The notes under the pieces are model-generated. The model was given only the letters and a program-made list of their open reading frames with translations. It was not told the origin of the DNA and ran no database searches. A stretch of 64,000 nucleotides of DNA from Theobroma cacao (taxonomy: Eukaryota; Streptophyta; Magnoliopsida; Malvales; Malvaceae). This document shows, piece by piece, positions 10,510 to 22,319 of this stretch (the stretch's first letter is position 1; every line of letters starts with the position of its first letter). Both the position numbers and the translations under genes were made by a program. Where the stretch lies: positions 13,292,233 through 13,356,232 of the forward strand of contig NC_030855.1 in the NCBI RefSeq assembly GCF_000208745.1. Direction: 5' to 3'.

Positions 10510-13459
10510 TGTCACGACTCGGTACTCTCATCGAGCCCATGATAACCGTCGAGATGTCCCCATAGACATTCATTACCCGGAATGCCAACCGAAACTCCGT
10601 AAGGCTTTAATATCAATTTTCTAACCTCCCCTGCAAGCAACAGTTGCTAATATCATATTTTAAAAGATTATAAGCTATTTCCAAACAAAAATAACAAAAA
10701 AATAGTTTTCATCTCACAGGAGTATTTTGGTCATTTTTCCCCGAAAATTTTGAAACCATCTAAAAATGTAGTATATGAGTGAAAGATACATATTTCATAA
10801 CCAAAAATAAGTTTAGATGTCTAAAACATTCATTTAAAGTGAAATGATAGCTATTAGAATAAAATAAATATATTAAATAAAGTATTCCATTTTCTTATGA
10901 AACAATATTTATAGAGATATCCGTAAATAATTTTTGTATCGTAAAAGCAAAATAAATTCGTACATACAGTAACATAGTGAGCTAGAGTGTGTAATTTAAT
11001 TTACAATGACATGTGCCCCNACAAACTATCCTGAGCTTGGAATGAGTGGAAGGGATGGTGGTGAGTTTATATAAACTCAATGAGTAAACAAACATCATCT
11101 AAAATATCTAAAGTTGAGTAAATGGAGACAACTTAAAATAGTAAATGGAGACAACTTAAAATAGCTCATCATATTATGATTTATAACGTTTCAAACTTAT
11201 TTCAACTAAATAAAATAAATTCGTTTCACTCAAATAATCAACATGGCTTATGAATTTTTTAAAAATTTGGCTCGTGCCAAAACTCATTCTCGAGGATACC
11301 TTAATCAGAGGCATCCAACCGAGTCCGCCAAGACTGTTAAAGAAAAGACATATATCCATTAATCATATTTGTACGTTTTAAAACATAGCCGTTCCTTGGT
11401 GTTGGTTGAATTCACCCTCACGTGGTAGCTTAGCGTGTAGTGAAATCTAAAGCTTTACCTTAGGAGATACCCTCTGCGCCTCTCGTACTAAGGTAAATAT
11501 AACGGGGTTTACCGTGCCCCTGTAATAGATTGGTCCATAGAAACCCGCCCACTATAGTAAGCTAATCGATATCCCACCAAATCAATAAAAGTTTCGACAG
11601 CATGACATGGCAATTATATTACTACCCAGCCTGTCAAGGCAAAACAAATAGTTCATCTAATTTCAACACAATTTCCAATTCAGCCATTCATGCCAATATC
11701 ACCATAAGCCATTCAATTCAAGCCATAAATTTACCACACAAACAAATATTCTCCAATTACTCAATTTCTAAAATCCTCATTCAATTTCAAAATGATTTAT
11801 TAAACTCATTTTCATTTAATTACATTTTACTTATAAAACATAAGGATTTACCATTTAACTCATTTTCTATAAAATCACAAAAACGAATAAAAACTACTTT
11901 AGATAATTGAGACGATTAATAAGGTTACTCACAATAACGAGAATCGAGGTACTCCTAATCTCGATCTTCGGGTACAATCTCCTTACCTTTATCAGAAGTT
12001 TCACCACCTAGACATAATGCACAACAAGCCATTTACTATATTTGTGCTAAACCGTTATAAAACTAATTTAGGCTCTATATGAAAGCATGAAATGGGATAT
12101 GAAATGTTCGGATTATTATCCAAATACGGTGTTCTATGTAGGTTCAATTGTGTATGGGGCTGAAATGGTATTGACTTAATTCACACTATACGCCGGTTAA
12201 TTAGCCAAAATATCCAATTCAACTCCAAATAAATTCATTTCACTTCCAATACTCCAAATCATCAAATATAAGCTAGATAACATGAATTATAGCAAAATCA
12301 TCCTCAACATTTTCTCTTGGAAAAATTCAGCCATGGAGGGTTCATGAATAATATGTGGTTATTCATGCTTTATTTTTTACACTTTACATCATAAAACAAC
12401 TAAAAATACCTAAATAGCATGAAATTCATCAAAGTCCATTTTTCAATTTCTCTCTTGAAAAATTCAGCCAATGGGTGTGGGTGAAGGGCATGAAATTTCT
12501 TGCTTGTTTTCCATGCTAAACATCACCAAACAACTAAAAATACTAGAATAACATGAAATCTAGTTAAATCCAAGATCAAAACCCTTCCCCCCATGTCCAG
12601 CCAGCAAAGGTATCTTCATGCAAACTTGATTCTCAACCATGGAAAATGAAAAAGAATGCATAGGAAAGGTAGATCACAAGCTAAAATCAAGAAAGTTTAC
12701 CTTTACTTGCTTAATTCCTTGAAATCCACCAATTTTCCCTTGAATTTTTGCTCACTAGGGTTTGTTCTCTTCTTTTTTCTCTTTGTTCTTGTCTTAGACG
12801 ACCATGAAGAATGAAATAAGAGAGGTGTGTGTTGGTTTCTTTTTTTTAAAAGGAAATATTAAAATAACTAAAGCTTGCCATGTGTCACCTTTTAATTGGT
12901 CCATTTTTAATCTTAATAATTAAGCATTCTCCCACCACCACATAAAATATCTCAATTATCCAAAGTATAATAGGTAAAATTCAAGGGCTTGACAAGTGTC
13001 ATGGTGGTGTAAAATTTTAAAAATTCCAATTTTGCCTTCATAGACACGTAAAATGACCGTTTTGTCCTTATAATCTAAAAAATGTCAAAATTAAAATTTT
13101 TCACTTCTCAAGCTCAAATTATGTTCCAATAGTCAAACTTGATCAAAATTTCATCCACCATTCCAATTTTTCCCTCGGGTGGTAAAATGACCATTTTACC
13201 CCTACGTTATGAAAATTCCAATTTAACTTTAAATCAATCCTCGAACTTCAAATCACCATATTAAGTCATTATGGGTTTTTAAAATTCTCAATTTCATCTT
13301 AAAATCTCTATTTGGACTAGTTCGAGGCTTAATTCAGCTTAATTGTACCACTAGGTTCACTACCGACTTTTAACGATTTTTCGGGGCTTTCCAAGTGTGC
13401 AAACATATTATCAAACACATGAATGACATGGCAAATATTTTATAGAGTTGGGCTTGATA
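10510..13459 (-). mobile_element. Solo LTR, family B
   Basis: Complete family-B LTR of 2950 bp, from TGTCACGACTC to ...gggcttgata, where the terminal CA has decayed to TA. The 5-base target duplication AACAT is perfect at 10505-10509 and 13460-13464, so both edges are certain and no interior remains. It is collinear with 56289-59277, except that about 100 bases are missing at the single N (11020). It also carries a 23-bp tandem duplication at 11118-11163 that I do not see in the other copies. Confidence 0.9.
11020..11020. other. Single N hiding ~100 missing bases
   Basis: Before the N the sequence aligns with 'gacatgtgggcccac' of the other family-B copies. After it, alignment resumes at 'actatcttgagcctg', about 100 bases further on in those copies. 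The N is therefore probably a collapsed assembly gap. Confidence 0.7.
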
Positions 13460-13537
13460 AACATAATTTCCTATCTCAGATAACTAATTAGACTAGGCAT
13501 CCTCATCTAGGCATACAATCATATTTGGTATCTAGCT

Positions 13538-14665
13538 TGTTGGCTCCATTAGTTTTTGATGATAATAAAACATTCCCACTCATTTATGTCTAACCAAACT
13601 ACTTGCGTGTGCAAGATGAAAATGCATGTCAAAAATGAATTAATCACTAAAGAGTAAATATTAAAACTCATAAGAATGAGCAGCTACAATTGAGCCACAA
13701 AACAGAAGCTTCTTAGTCGGATAACCAAAGGAGTTAGTCAACTAAAAGTCAAAAGTGAAGAAACCTGGTTTAGAGATAGAGACGACTTAATCGACTAAGA
13801 AGCATAGTTAGTTAACTAAAAGTTTACTGCCAGAAACCAGGTTCAGAGACAGAGACGACTTAATCAACTAAGAAGCATGGTTAATCGACTAAGAGCATTT
13901 TGTTTGAAGATTTGAATTTGAATACTAGAAGACAGATTAACAGCTAGAACTGACTCCAAACTATTTCCCAACGGTCAAAAACTATCAAACATCCATCAGA
14001 GTTGGTTTTCCAAGTATATAAGGCACTCCCAATGGCTAAGAATAAGATTAGATGCTTCTAAGATAAAAAAAAGCTCAAAAATAGAAAAACCTTTCTGCAT
14101 ACTTCTAGCACTTCACTCAAAACCTTGTAATAGAGTTAAACACTTCCTCTTGAACCATTTAGATCAGGTTAGTGATCATAGGTACTTCTTTATTTCTGTT
14201 CTCCTTGATTACTTAGAGTGTACGAGTCACTTTAAGTAGATTGATCAAGCTTGGGTTAGCTTGATTGGGTGTATAGGTTCTAACTTAACCTAGGAAAAGT
14301 TAGTTTTGGGTTTTGGTTGATCCCAGGAAAAATCATTGTTAAAGGTTGTGGCTGAGCCTGTGAAAAGCCATTGTAAAAGCTTGGTGGAAGCTTGGGAATT
14401 CCACCATTTATAGTGATTTGGTTTGGAAAATCCTTAGTTGAACAATCAAGGTAGTCGATGTAGGTCTTTGACCGAACCACTATAAATCTTTGTGTATTGT
14501 CTGCTTTGTTTTATTTTTCATTTTCATTCTTTCTTAAATCATTCCTTCATCTTGTATCAAATTTCTCACCATTGATCTTCAATTTGCCTGCAATTAGAAA
14601 TCAAATTTAGTGAGAGTTAAAAAGTGCTATTCACCCCCTTTTAGCACATTTATTTGGGACCAACA
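13538..14665 (+). repeat. 5' LTR of Sirevirus-like element
   Basis: 1128 bp, TGTTGG...CCAACA. A TATA-like box TATATAAG lies at 14015-14022. Two copies of a 73-bp repeat with TTAATCGACTAAG/TTAGT-type palindromes begin at 13781 and 13854. By eye it is roughly 90% identical to the 3' LTR over the aligned stretches, with many C/T and G/A differences, which suggests an old, methylated insertion. Confidence 0.93.
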
Positions 14666-14667
14666 AG

Positions 14668-14679
14668 TGGTATCAGAGC
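14668..14679 (+). promoter_or_regulatory. Primer binding site (tRNA-iMet)
   Basis: TGGTATCAGAGC, a perfect match to the initiator-Met-tRNA complement, two bases after the 5' LTR. Confidence 0.95.
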
Positions 14680-14699
14680 CTATCCCTTTTTCTCAAGGC

Positions 14700-15714
14700 T
14701 TAACATCTTAAGGGAGATCCTAAGGGCTTTTCAAAAATCAGTAGTTGCTAAGAGACAGTTCATAAATAGACCACCTCTATTTGATGGCTCAAATTACCAT
14801 TATTGGAGCAGTAAAATGTCAATCTATATAAGGGCAATAGATTATGAGATGTGGGATGTCATCATTGATGGACCTTTCATTCCCTCAACCATAAATGTAG
14901 TGAACAATGAAATGATTCCTAACCCAAGGTTTGAATGGACTGAAGTTGAAACCAAAAAGGTTCAGATAAATTTTAAGGTAATAAACACTTTGCATTATGC
15001 TTTAACTCCTACTGAGTTTAACAAAGTGTCAAGCTGTATCACTGCTAAACAAGTGTGAGACAAATTTAGAGTTATCCATGAAAAGACTTCACACGTCAAG
15101 GAGTCCAAAATAGCTCTTCTAACTCATAATTATGAAATGTTCTAAATGGAACCTGGTAAGGACATCACCAGCATGCTTGATAGGTTCTCAAACATTATCA
15201 ATAAACTTAGTTAGGCAAGCCATTCCCTAAACATGAACTAGTAAAAAGACTTCTTAGAAGCCTACCTAAAACTTGGAAGCCAAAAGTGACTACCATTAGA
15301 GAAGCTAAGGATTTAAATGTCATCGCACTTGATGAAATATACGAATCTCTTCCTACTCATGAGCTGGAGCTGAAAGAAGAAAAAGAAAAAGACAAGAGAA
15401 AAGCAAAAGAAAGGAAGAAAAGCATTGCCTTAAAAGCAAGTACTCTTGAAGAAGAATTGGATAACTTATCACGTGATGATGATGAAGAATTAGCTATGGT
15501 AGCAAGGAGATTCAGAAAACTTATGGGACAAAAAGATAGGAGGCTGGCTAAAAAAGGTTATAGAAGAGAACAAAGTTCTTCATGGAAAAATAGAAGTAAA
15601 AGTGAATCCAATAAGAAGGAAGATATCATTTGTTATGAATGCAAGAAGCCTGCACACTTCAGATCAAAATGCCCCATGATAAATGAGGAAACCCTTAAGA
15701 AAAATAGAAAATAA
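14700..15714 (+). pseudogene. gag: Copia gag (nucleocapsid), broken
   Basis: Gag forms the virus-like particle and packages element RNA. The N-terminal part has the copia gag signature: RPPLFDGSNYHYWSSKM, then IRAIDYEMWD, then EFNKVSSCITAK (about 14760-15055). A stop at 15056 and further stops to about 15240 interrupt the next conserved stretch. The frame then shifts, and 15286-15714 carries TTIREAKDLN, a Lys/Glu-rich region and one zinc knuckle at 15631-15672 of pattern CX2CX4HX4C, with Ala in place of the usual Gly before the His. No convincing ATG is visible at the 5' end; the longest frame opens inside the LTR with a non-ATG codon. Function is lost. Confidence 0.88.
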
Positions 15715-15723
15715 AAAAAGGCT

Positions 15724-16284
15724 ATGGTGGCTGCAACTTGGTCAAATAGTGATGTTTCAAGTTTAGATGTTGAAGAAGAGAAAGTAGAGGAAAGAGCAAA
15801 CTTATGTTTGATGGCCAAAGATGATGAATCCGAGTTATCTTCTACTCCTTGTGATATTTCAATTGATGAAATTCAAGAAGAATATGAATGCCTCTATGAT
15901 GAATTTGAAAAGTTGGCATCAAAATATTAAGGCTTTAAAAAGAAAGACTGCATCTTTTGAAAATGATTTGGAAATGATAAGACATGAGGTCAACTCTATT
16001 TTTGAACAAAGAAATTTTCTTCAAACTGAATTAGAGTATTCAAAACAGATTTTGAAGTTTTGAAATTGGAATTAGATAATAGAACTGAAGCTTTACAAAA
16101 AGTAATTGATGAAAATACTACTCTTAAGAGTTTGAAAAAAAAACATCAAGAAGAAACACATACTTTAAGAAAAATTTTGATAATTTCTCATCTAGATGTT
16201 ATGTTTGTGGTAAACTTGGTCATCTATATTATGACTGTTATAGAAGAAGAAGCACGCATAAAACAAAAAGGATTTGGGTTTTGA
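15724..16284 (+). pseudogene. Gag-pol linker, coiled-coil region
   Basis: Acidic, Glu- and Leu-rich reading frames in at least two phases (15724-15930, 15821-16063, 16060-16284) look like a long coiled coil broken by frameshifts, for example EIQEEYECLYDEFEKLASKY near 15860-15925. Sirevirus and related copia elements often have such a stretch between the nucleocapsid knuckle and the protease. Just before 16284, 'CFVCGKLGH'-like codons spread over two frames (about 16190-16220) suggest a second zinc knuckle that has been broken. No catalytic motif is present. Confidence 0.6.
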
Positions 16285-16417
16285 AGGGATCCTATGTAGT
16301 AGCTAACCTTCTAGGACCCATCATGGTCTGGGTACTAGTTAAGAAAAACTGAAAATCTATCTTGCAGGTTGAGCAAAACTGAGAAGACATATGTTCAAGA
16401 GCTCAACTGAAGGAGAA

Positions 16418-16829
16418 GCAACCATGGTACATGGCAACCATGGTACATGGATAATGGCAGTCAAGACATATGACTAGAAATGAAATGTTGTTTGCTCAGC
16501 TGGACAAGAAAAAGGGAGGTACTGTATCTTTTGGAGATGATTCAAAAGGCAGAATTTATGGTATAGGAACTGGTAAGAACTTTCATTCTCAAATTAATCA
16601 TGTGTTGTTTGTTAAAGGATTAAAACACAATCTCTTAACCATCAGTCAACTATGTGACAAAGGGTTTAAGGTATGTTTTGATTCACATAAATGTGAAGTC
16701 ATAGATATTAGTGCTAACAAAATTTCATTCATAAGAAAAAGAATAAAAAACATGTATGTCATATTTCTTAAAGATCTTGAATTAAATTGTGAAACATGTC
16801 TCATGGCAAATGATGTAAATGATAGCTAG
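16418..16829 (+). pseudogene. pol: Pol: aspartic protease and pre-integrase region
   Basis: The copia protease active site normally reads WYLDSG near the pol start. Here WYMDNG is visible around 16442-16458: the catalytic Asp is kept but Ser is replaced by Asn, and the next residues go out of frame before HMTR resumes. Immediately upstream a 16-bp unit is duplicated in tandem (16418-16433 and 16434-16449), which shifts the frame. The downstream frame 16470-16829 carries the conserved copia stretches VSFGDDSKGRI and VLFVKGLKHNLLTISQLCDKG, which lead into the pre-integrase domain. The protease is not functional. Confidence 0.85.
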
Positions 16830-17740
16830 TTATGGCATAGAAGACTTGGACATGTAAGCATGCATACCATCTCAAAATTGATGAAAAAAAATTTGGTTAT
16901 AGGATTACCTGAACTTAAATTTGAGAATGATCAGATTTGTGATGCTTATCAATTAGGTAAACAAGTTAGAACTTCCTTCAAAACCAAGAAGATTAATTCA
17001 ACCTCTAGACCTTTTGAATTGTTGCATGTTGATTTATTTGGTCCAATCAACATAACTAGTCAGGAGGCAAATCATATGGTTCTGTGATAGTTGATGACTA
17101 CTCTAGGTATACTTGGGTCTACTTCCTTGCTCATAAAAATGATGCATTACTTGCATTTGCAAATCATTATAAGAAGGTTTAGAATGAAAAAAGACTTGTC
17201 ATTGTTAGTATTAGAAGTGATCATGGAGGTGAGTTTGAAGGAGATGATTTTGAAAATTTTTATAATTAAAATGGGTTAGATCACAACTTTTCTACACCTA
17301 GAACACCTCAGCAAAATGGGGTTGTAGAAAGGAAGAATCAAACTTTAAAAGAAATGGCTCGAACCATGTTGTGTGAAAACAATCTACCAAAGTATTTTTG
17401 GGTAGAAGCTATCAATACAGTAGCCTACATTCTTAATAGAGTTTCTATAAGGACCATGATTTCTAAAACCCACTATGAATTGTACAAAGGTAGAAAACCA
17501 AACATTTCTCATTTTAGAAGTTTTGGCTGTAAATGCTTTGTATTGAATAATGGAAAACATTCTTTTGGAAAGTTTGATGTTAAGAGTGATGAGGCAATAT
17601 TTTTAGGATATGCATTAAACTCAAAAGCTTATAGAGTTTTTAACAAAAGAACTTTAACTGTTGAAGAGTCTATTCATGTAGCTTTTATAAATCTAATGCC
17701 TTGCAAAAGGAAGTTCTTGCTTATGAAAATGATGTAGAGG
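16830..17740 (+). pseudogene. pol: Pol: integrase, broken
   Basis: Integrase inserts element cDNA into host DNA. The HHCC zinc module is recognisable: LWHRRLGH at about 16830-16853, then CDAY at 16938-16949, where the last zinc ligand (normally Cys) is Tyr. The catalytic triad is present: Asp in LLHVDLFGP (codon at 17031), Asp in SDHGGEF (17219) and Glu in NGVVERKN (17327). The second Asp and the Glu are 36 residues apart, matching D-X35-E. Frameshifts near 17087-17100 and a stop near 17270 break it. The C-terminal part (RSFGCKCFV, DEAIFLGYA) runs to about 17740. Confidence 0.92.
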
Positions 17741-18099
17741 ACTTTGAAAGACAAATGGAAGATGAGTCTAGAAAACAAGAAAAATAGTGAAGAAAACTCC
17801 CTCGGAAGAGAAGCTGAACCTCCATTCTTAGAAACTCTGCAAAAGATTAAAAGTCAACACAATGATCTTCCAAAGAGCTGAAAGTATATCAAAGATCATC
17901 CACAAGAGCAGATCATTGGTGATATTTCACAAGGAGTCAAAACCAAGAGAAGAATTAGAGAAACATGTGAATTCATAGCTTTTATCTCACATATCGAGCC
18001 TAAAAGTTTTGAAGAGGCAGAAAAAGAGAAAAGCTGGATATTGGCCATGCAAGAAGCACTTGAATAATTTGAAAGAAACCGTGTATGGACATTGGTTTC

Positions 18100-18780
18100 T
18101 AGGCTATTCAATCACCCAATTGTTGGCACAAAGTGGGTGTTCAGAAATACGGTAGATGAGCAAGCTAATGTTATTAGAAACAAAGCTAGGTTAGTGGCTC
18201 AAAGATATAACCAAGAATAAGGCATTGACTATGATGAAACATTTGCTTCTATTGCTAGAATAGAAGCCATAAGATTATTGCTTGCATTTGCATGTTTCAT
18301 GAACTTTAAATTATTTCAAATGGATGTGAAAAGTGCATTTTTAAATGGTCTCATTCAAGAAGAAGTTTGATTATGTTTAAAAAACCTGATTATGTTTTCA
18401 AACTACATAAGGCATTATATGGATTAAAACAAGCTCCAAGAGCTTGGTATGAAATACTCTCAAAGTTTTAAATTGAAAAAGGGTATATTAGAGGAAGCAT
18501 AGATACAACACTATTCATTAAGAAATACAAGAATGATTTAATTGTTGTTCAAATTTATGTAGATGATATTGTATTTGGTGCTACTAATGAGGTTTTTTGT
18601 AAGAACTTTGCTAAAGCAATGTAGGGTGAGTTCGAAATGAGCATGATGGGTGAACTGAAATTGTTTCTTGGCCTTCAAACCAAATAATGCAAGGATGGTA
18701 TCTTTATCAATCAAGAAAGATATATTCAATACATGCTGAAAAAGTTTGATGTGATGAAGTTGAAGCAAATCAGCACTCCA
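18100..18780 (+). pseudogene. pol: Pol: reverse transcriptase, broken
   Basis: The copia RT domain reads GTKWVFRN (about 18125), NKARLVAQRYNQE (about 18180), [12 protein letters not shown] (about 18317), [16 protein letters not shown] (about 18400) and the catalytic motif YVDD at 18556-18567. The YVDD box is intact, but several in-frame stops fall between these motifs (after RYNQE, after the SAFLNG block, and after KAM near 18620), so no full-length RT can be made. The motif order and spacing match Ty1/copia rather than Ty3. Confidence 0.93.
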
Positions 18781-19506
18781 ATGAGTCCCTCTACGAGGCT
18801 TGATAAAGATGAAAAAGAAAAAAAAGTTGATCAAAAGCTTTATAGAAGTATGATTGGATCTTTGCTTGACTTAACTGCTAGCATGCCTGATATTCAATTT
18901 AGTGTATGCTTGTGTGCACGGTTTCAATCACAACCTAAAGAGTCACACTTAACTACAGTAAAAAAAATCTTTAGGTACCTATTGGACACACAAAGTCTAA
19001 GACTATGGTATCCGAGAGGATCATCTTTTTATCTAATTGGATATTTTGATGCTGACTTTGCAGGAAGTAAAACAGATAGAAAAAGTACTAGTGGCACTTG
19101 TCAGCTTTTAGGAAACATGCTAGTATCTTGGTCAAGTAAGAAACAAAACTCTATTGCACTTTTAATAGCAGCAGTTGAATATATCTCCTTAGGAAGCTGT
19201 TGTGCTCAGATTTTATGGATTAAACAATAATTAAAAGACTTTGGAGTAAACATGCATAATGTACCAATATTTTGTGATAACACAAGTGCCATAAACATCT
19301 CAAAAAATCGTGTTCAACACTCGAGGACTAAACATATTGAAATTAGACATCACTTTATAAGAGACCATGTGATTAAATGAGACATTAAGATTGAGTTTGT
19401 TAACACTTTGCAACAATTAGCTGATATATTCACCAAGCCCCTGAATGAGGAAAGATTTTGTAAAATTAGGAGAAATCTAGGAATGGTTAATGTACAGGAG
19501 CTTTAG
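18781..19506 (+). pseudogene. pol: Pol: RNase H and C-terminus, broken
   Basis: The open stretch 18733-19230 bridges the RT thumb (RSMIGSLLDLTASMPDI) and RNase H (GYFDADFAGSKTDRKSTSG, then SWSSKKQNSIALLIAAVEYI). After a stop at 19228 the same frame continues with FCDNTSAINISKN, KHIEIRHHFIRDHV and LADIFTKPL, the standard copia RNase H tail, to a terminal stop at 19504-19506. RNase H would degrade the RNA strand during reverse transcription. At least two internal stops disable it. Confidence 0.92.
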
Positions 19507-19923
19507 AAAAATTTATGAGCTTTTCATTCATAAGACAGTAGGTACTTAGTTAATTAAAATAATCGCTTAACCAACTAAGAGCATTCTGTTTCTTTTTGTT
19601 AATAAACTTAGTCAGATAAGAGCAAAACTTATTTAGCTAAGAAACCAAGATAAAATATAATAAAAAGAAAAAGAGCAAGCATATTGGGTGAAGAAGAAAA
19701 AAAAACCGATTAAGTGAAAAATAAAAAGAGAGGTAAAATTTTAAAATTTGAAATAAAGGGGTAACTAACTACATTGAAAAGGGGGAGTCTGATAATTTTT
19801 TTTAAGGAAAACCACTCTTAACTTCTCACCTTCATTCTCTCACATCAGAAGCCACTCCTCTGAAAACCAAAACCCCATTTCTCTCAAACTCTAAAACCCT
19901 AAGTTTGAAACCACTCAAAATCC
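19507..19923 (+). other. Pol-env spacer with LTR-like motifs and a PPT-like tract
   Basis: Noncoding. At 19545-19640 words such as 'accaactaagagcattctgtttc' and 'cttagtcagataagagc' resemble the palindromic repeat of the element's own LTR ('gtcgactaagagcattctg'). A polypurine tract GAAAAGGGGGAG lies at 19776-19787. The following 19800-19920 is a CT/CCA-rich leader ending just before an ATG at 19924 in the sequence 'atccatggct'. Confidence 0.7.
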
Positions 19924-21821
19924 ATGGCTAAAACCACATTACCCAGTAATATTTTGGAAAAGAAGAAAGGAAAATGACCCATGGAAGGAAGTCCACCATC
20001 CGAGATACAAAAGAAGAGGAAGAAGAATGAGTAAGCTTCAGTGATAGAGAAAACTTGGTAGAAACAAAAAGAGAAAAAACATAAATCGGAGAAAAAGAAG
20101 GAAAAAGAAAAATCATCCAGAAAAGGTACTCCTCTATCCACCAAATTTAGAAATAAAACTCATGAGGATAGGCTTAGGAAGATATAGAATGCACCCATAT
20201 CATGTGGGAAATACATTGACTAGGATAGCTTTAATGAGGTTCCAGAAATTAAAAAGGGTTTATCGGATTATTTTGAAAAGAAAAAATTAAGGAAATTGAG
20301 TGTTTTTAATAACAGAACCTATAATGCCAGCTTAGTGAAGGAATTCTATGCTAGCATTGCACTAGATGATAATGAACTTGAGGAACTTGAGGATTTTGTT
20401 GATGATGGTCTGAATGTGTTCCTGAATGGAAAAAAGTTTGTGGTCAAGGGCACGGATTTGGGAAGTATGCTCAAAGTTGAGTGTGAAGAGGGAGAATATG
20501 AAATTCCTAAAGATTATGATCCCTCATCTCTGTGGGAAATAATAATAGGGAAAAAGGAAATATATTCAGCCAAAAGTTATGCCAGTTTCATTAAAAGCCC
20601 TCAGATTAGGATCTTGCATTATTTCATTACATCTACAATTCATGGAAGAAACGGTAACTTCAGCTACGTAAGCTTTCAAGATATGTGGCTAATGGAGCAT
20701 ATCTTTAATGCTACTCCCTTTAACTTAAGCAGATTCATGATAGAAAGGATGAGAGGAACATGTCAAGTTGACAAGGTAAATCTGCCATATGGAAACATAA
20801 TTACCTCTCTAATTAAGAAAAAGGGCATATGGAGTTCAAGATATGAAATGGACTAACTGAACAATAGGGACCAGGCAATCTGTCTAGGAAGTTTGCCAAA
20901 GATAGGGTACAAGCTAGAAGGAGAAAAGTTTGTCAAGACCCTCAAGATTACCCCAAGGGATGAGCATTTGATCCCTACTCAGACAACTTCTTCCCAAATT
21001 TTGAATGAAATGATTCTGAATTTGCTAATGAGAATTGATGGGAAACTCACTGACCAGTTTGCAAGGATACATAACTTTGAATATAAGGTGGAAGAGTTGG
21101 AAAATGTGATGAAAGAAAAAGGAAAATCACCTTCTGGTCTTACAATTGAAGACACTTCTGCAACACCAAGTCTAGCACCAGCAGGACAAGCTATGAAAGT
21201 CCTATCCTTCAAGCTGAAGGTGATGAACAAGATTTTGTTCTAGCAAGGAAATCTCCCACTTTTGAGCCCCAAAATGAAGAAGAATCCAATGAAGGCATTG
21301 AAGCACTTAGATCCTTTAATGAAAACTCTCCACCACATGATGAACCACAACTAGAAAAACCATTTCCTCCTAACTCTGAGGAAGTTTCAATAATGGATGT
21401 CTTTCACCAAATAGTCAGAGAAGAACAACTAGAAAAAGAAGTAGCAAAAGACAAAGCTTAGAAGTCAGCATCTGCAAGGGCTTCTCTTGAGTCAGTTCAC
21501 ATTGCCAAAAAAAATGGACCTACTGATATACAACAAGGGCAAATAGCTGCTTCCACCAAAGCTAAATCCAAACCTACTAGTAAAGGTAGGAAGACCATGG
21601 CAACAAAGACAAAATTCCTCAAGAGAAGAAAGTCTTCAAGAATAGCTGAGAAAGCCGAACCCTTAGTCAAGTCTTCTGCTCAAGATCCACTCCAAATTTC
21701 AGATAGATCCTCCATTGACTCCTCACTAAAAAGATCATCACTTGTTCCATCTCCTGAACCCCTCAATGTCCATTTTGGCACTGATGAGTTTACCCACTTT
21801 GACTTTTCTCAAACCAACTGA
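19924..21821 (+). pseudogene. Env-like protein gene of Sirevirus type, broken
   Basis: Start chosen at ATG 19924 (MAKTTLPS). It is in frame with the long block 20296-20856, but stops occur near 19976, 20030, 20066 and 20186. The central part (about 20210-20850) fits the plant 'putative transposon protein' domain found in env-like frames of Sireviruses: YIDWDSFNEVPEI, LVKEFYASI, GKKFVVKGTDLG, then MWLMEHIFN and LPYGNIITSLIKKKGI. A second block 20893-21243 and a shifted third block 21597-21821 are polar and rich in Lys, Ser and Pro, ending HFGTDEFTHFDF. I see no signal peptide or clear membrane span, so a true envelope role is not supported here. Length about 630 codons. Confidence 0.85.
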
Positions 21822-21846
21822 CCACCCTTGTTTTTTTGCTGACGAC

Positions 21847-21860
21847 AAAAAGGGGAGAAA
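21847..21860 (+). promoter_or_regulatory. PPT-like GGGGAG tract after env-like gene
   Basis: AAAAAGGGGAGAAA directly follows the env-like stop, preceded by 'tttttttgctgacgac'. Repeated tracts of this kind downstream of env are a known Sirevirus trait. Confidence 0.75.
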
Positions 21861-22319
21861 TATGATAGAAAGCTTAAGGGAGATAGAAAGTATAAGGGAT
21901 TTAAGGGTAATTTAGGAATCTAAATCTAACTCTGATGATATTAGGCTGTTTATGTTATTTTGTGTGCTAATGGTTGTTTTGGATACTGATAACTTGCTGA
22001 TAATTTATTTTATGGTTGTTCTATTGGATTATGAATGAAAACTATTTTTAAAATGAAAATGGATGCTTCTTATGCTTTTATGATATATGATATTTCTGTC
22101 AGATGGTCAATGGCATTTATTTTTGGAATAGATATGATTTGTTGAAAGTATGCTGATGATAGTGAATGATATTCTATCACCTATAGGTGATTGTTCTGTA
22201 AGGCTGTATAATAATAACTGTCAAATCGCTGAATCTATACCTGTCATTTTCCTTAAGAGATGGATAAAAACTTGCTGAATTGAATAATAAAATCATGCAT
22301 ACTCTAACATGGAGCACAC
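21861..22319 (+). other. Sirevirus 3' noncoding region (left of nested insert)
   Basis: T-rich noncoding DNA with no open frame. It ends in CACAC (22315-22319), the target duplicated by the nested family-A element, and resumes at 29980. Confidence 0.8.
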
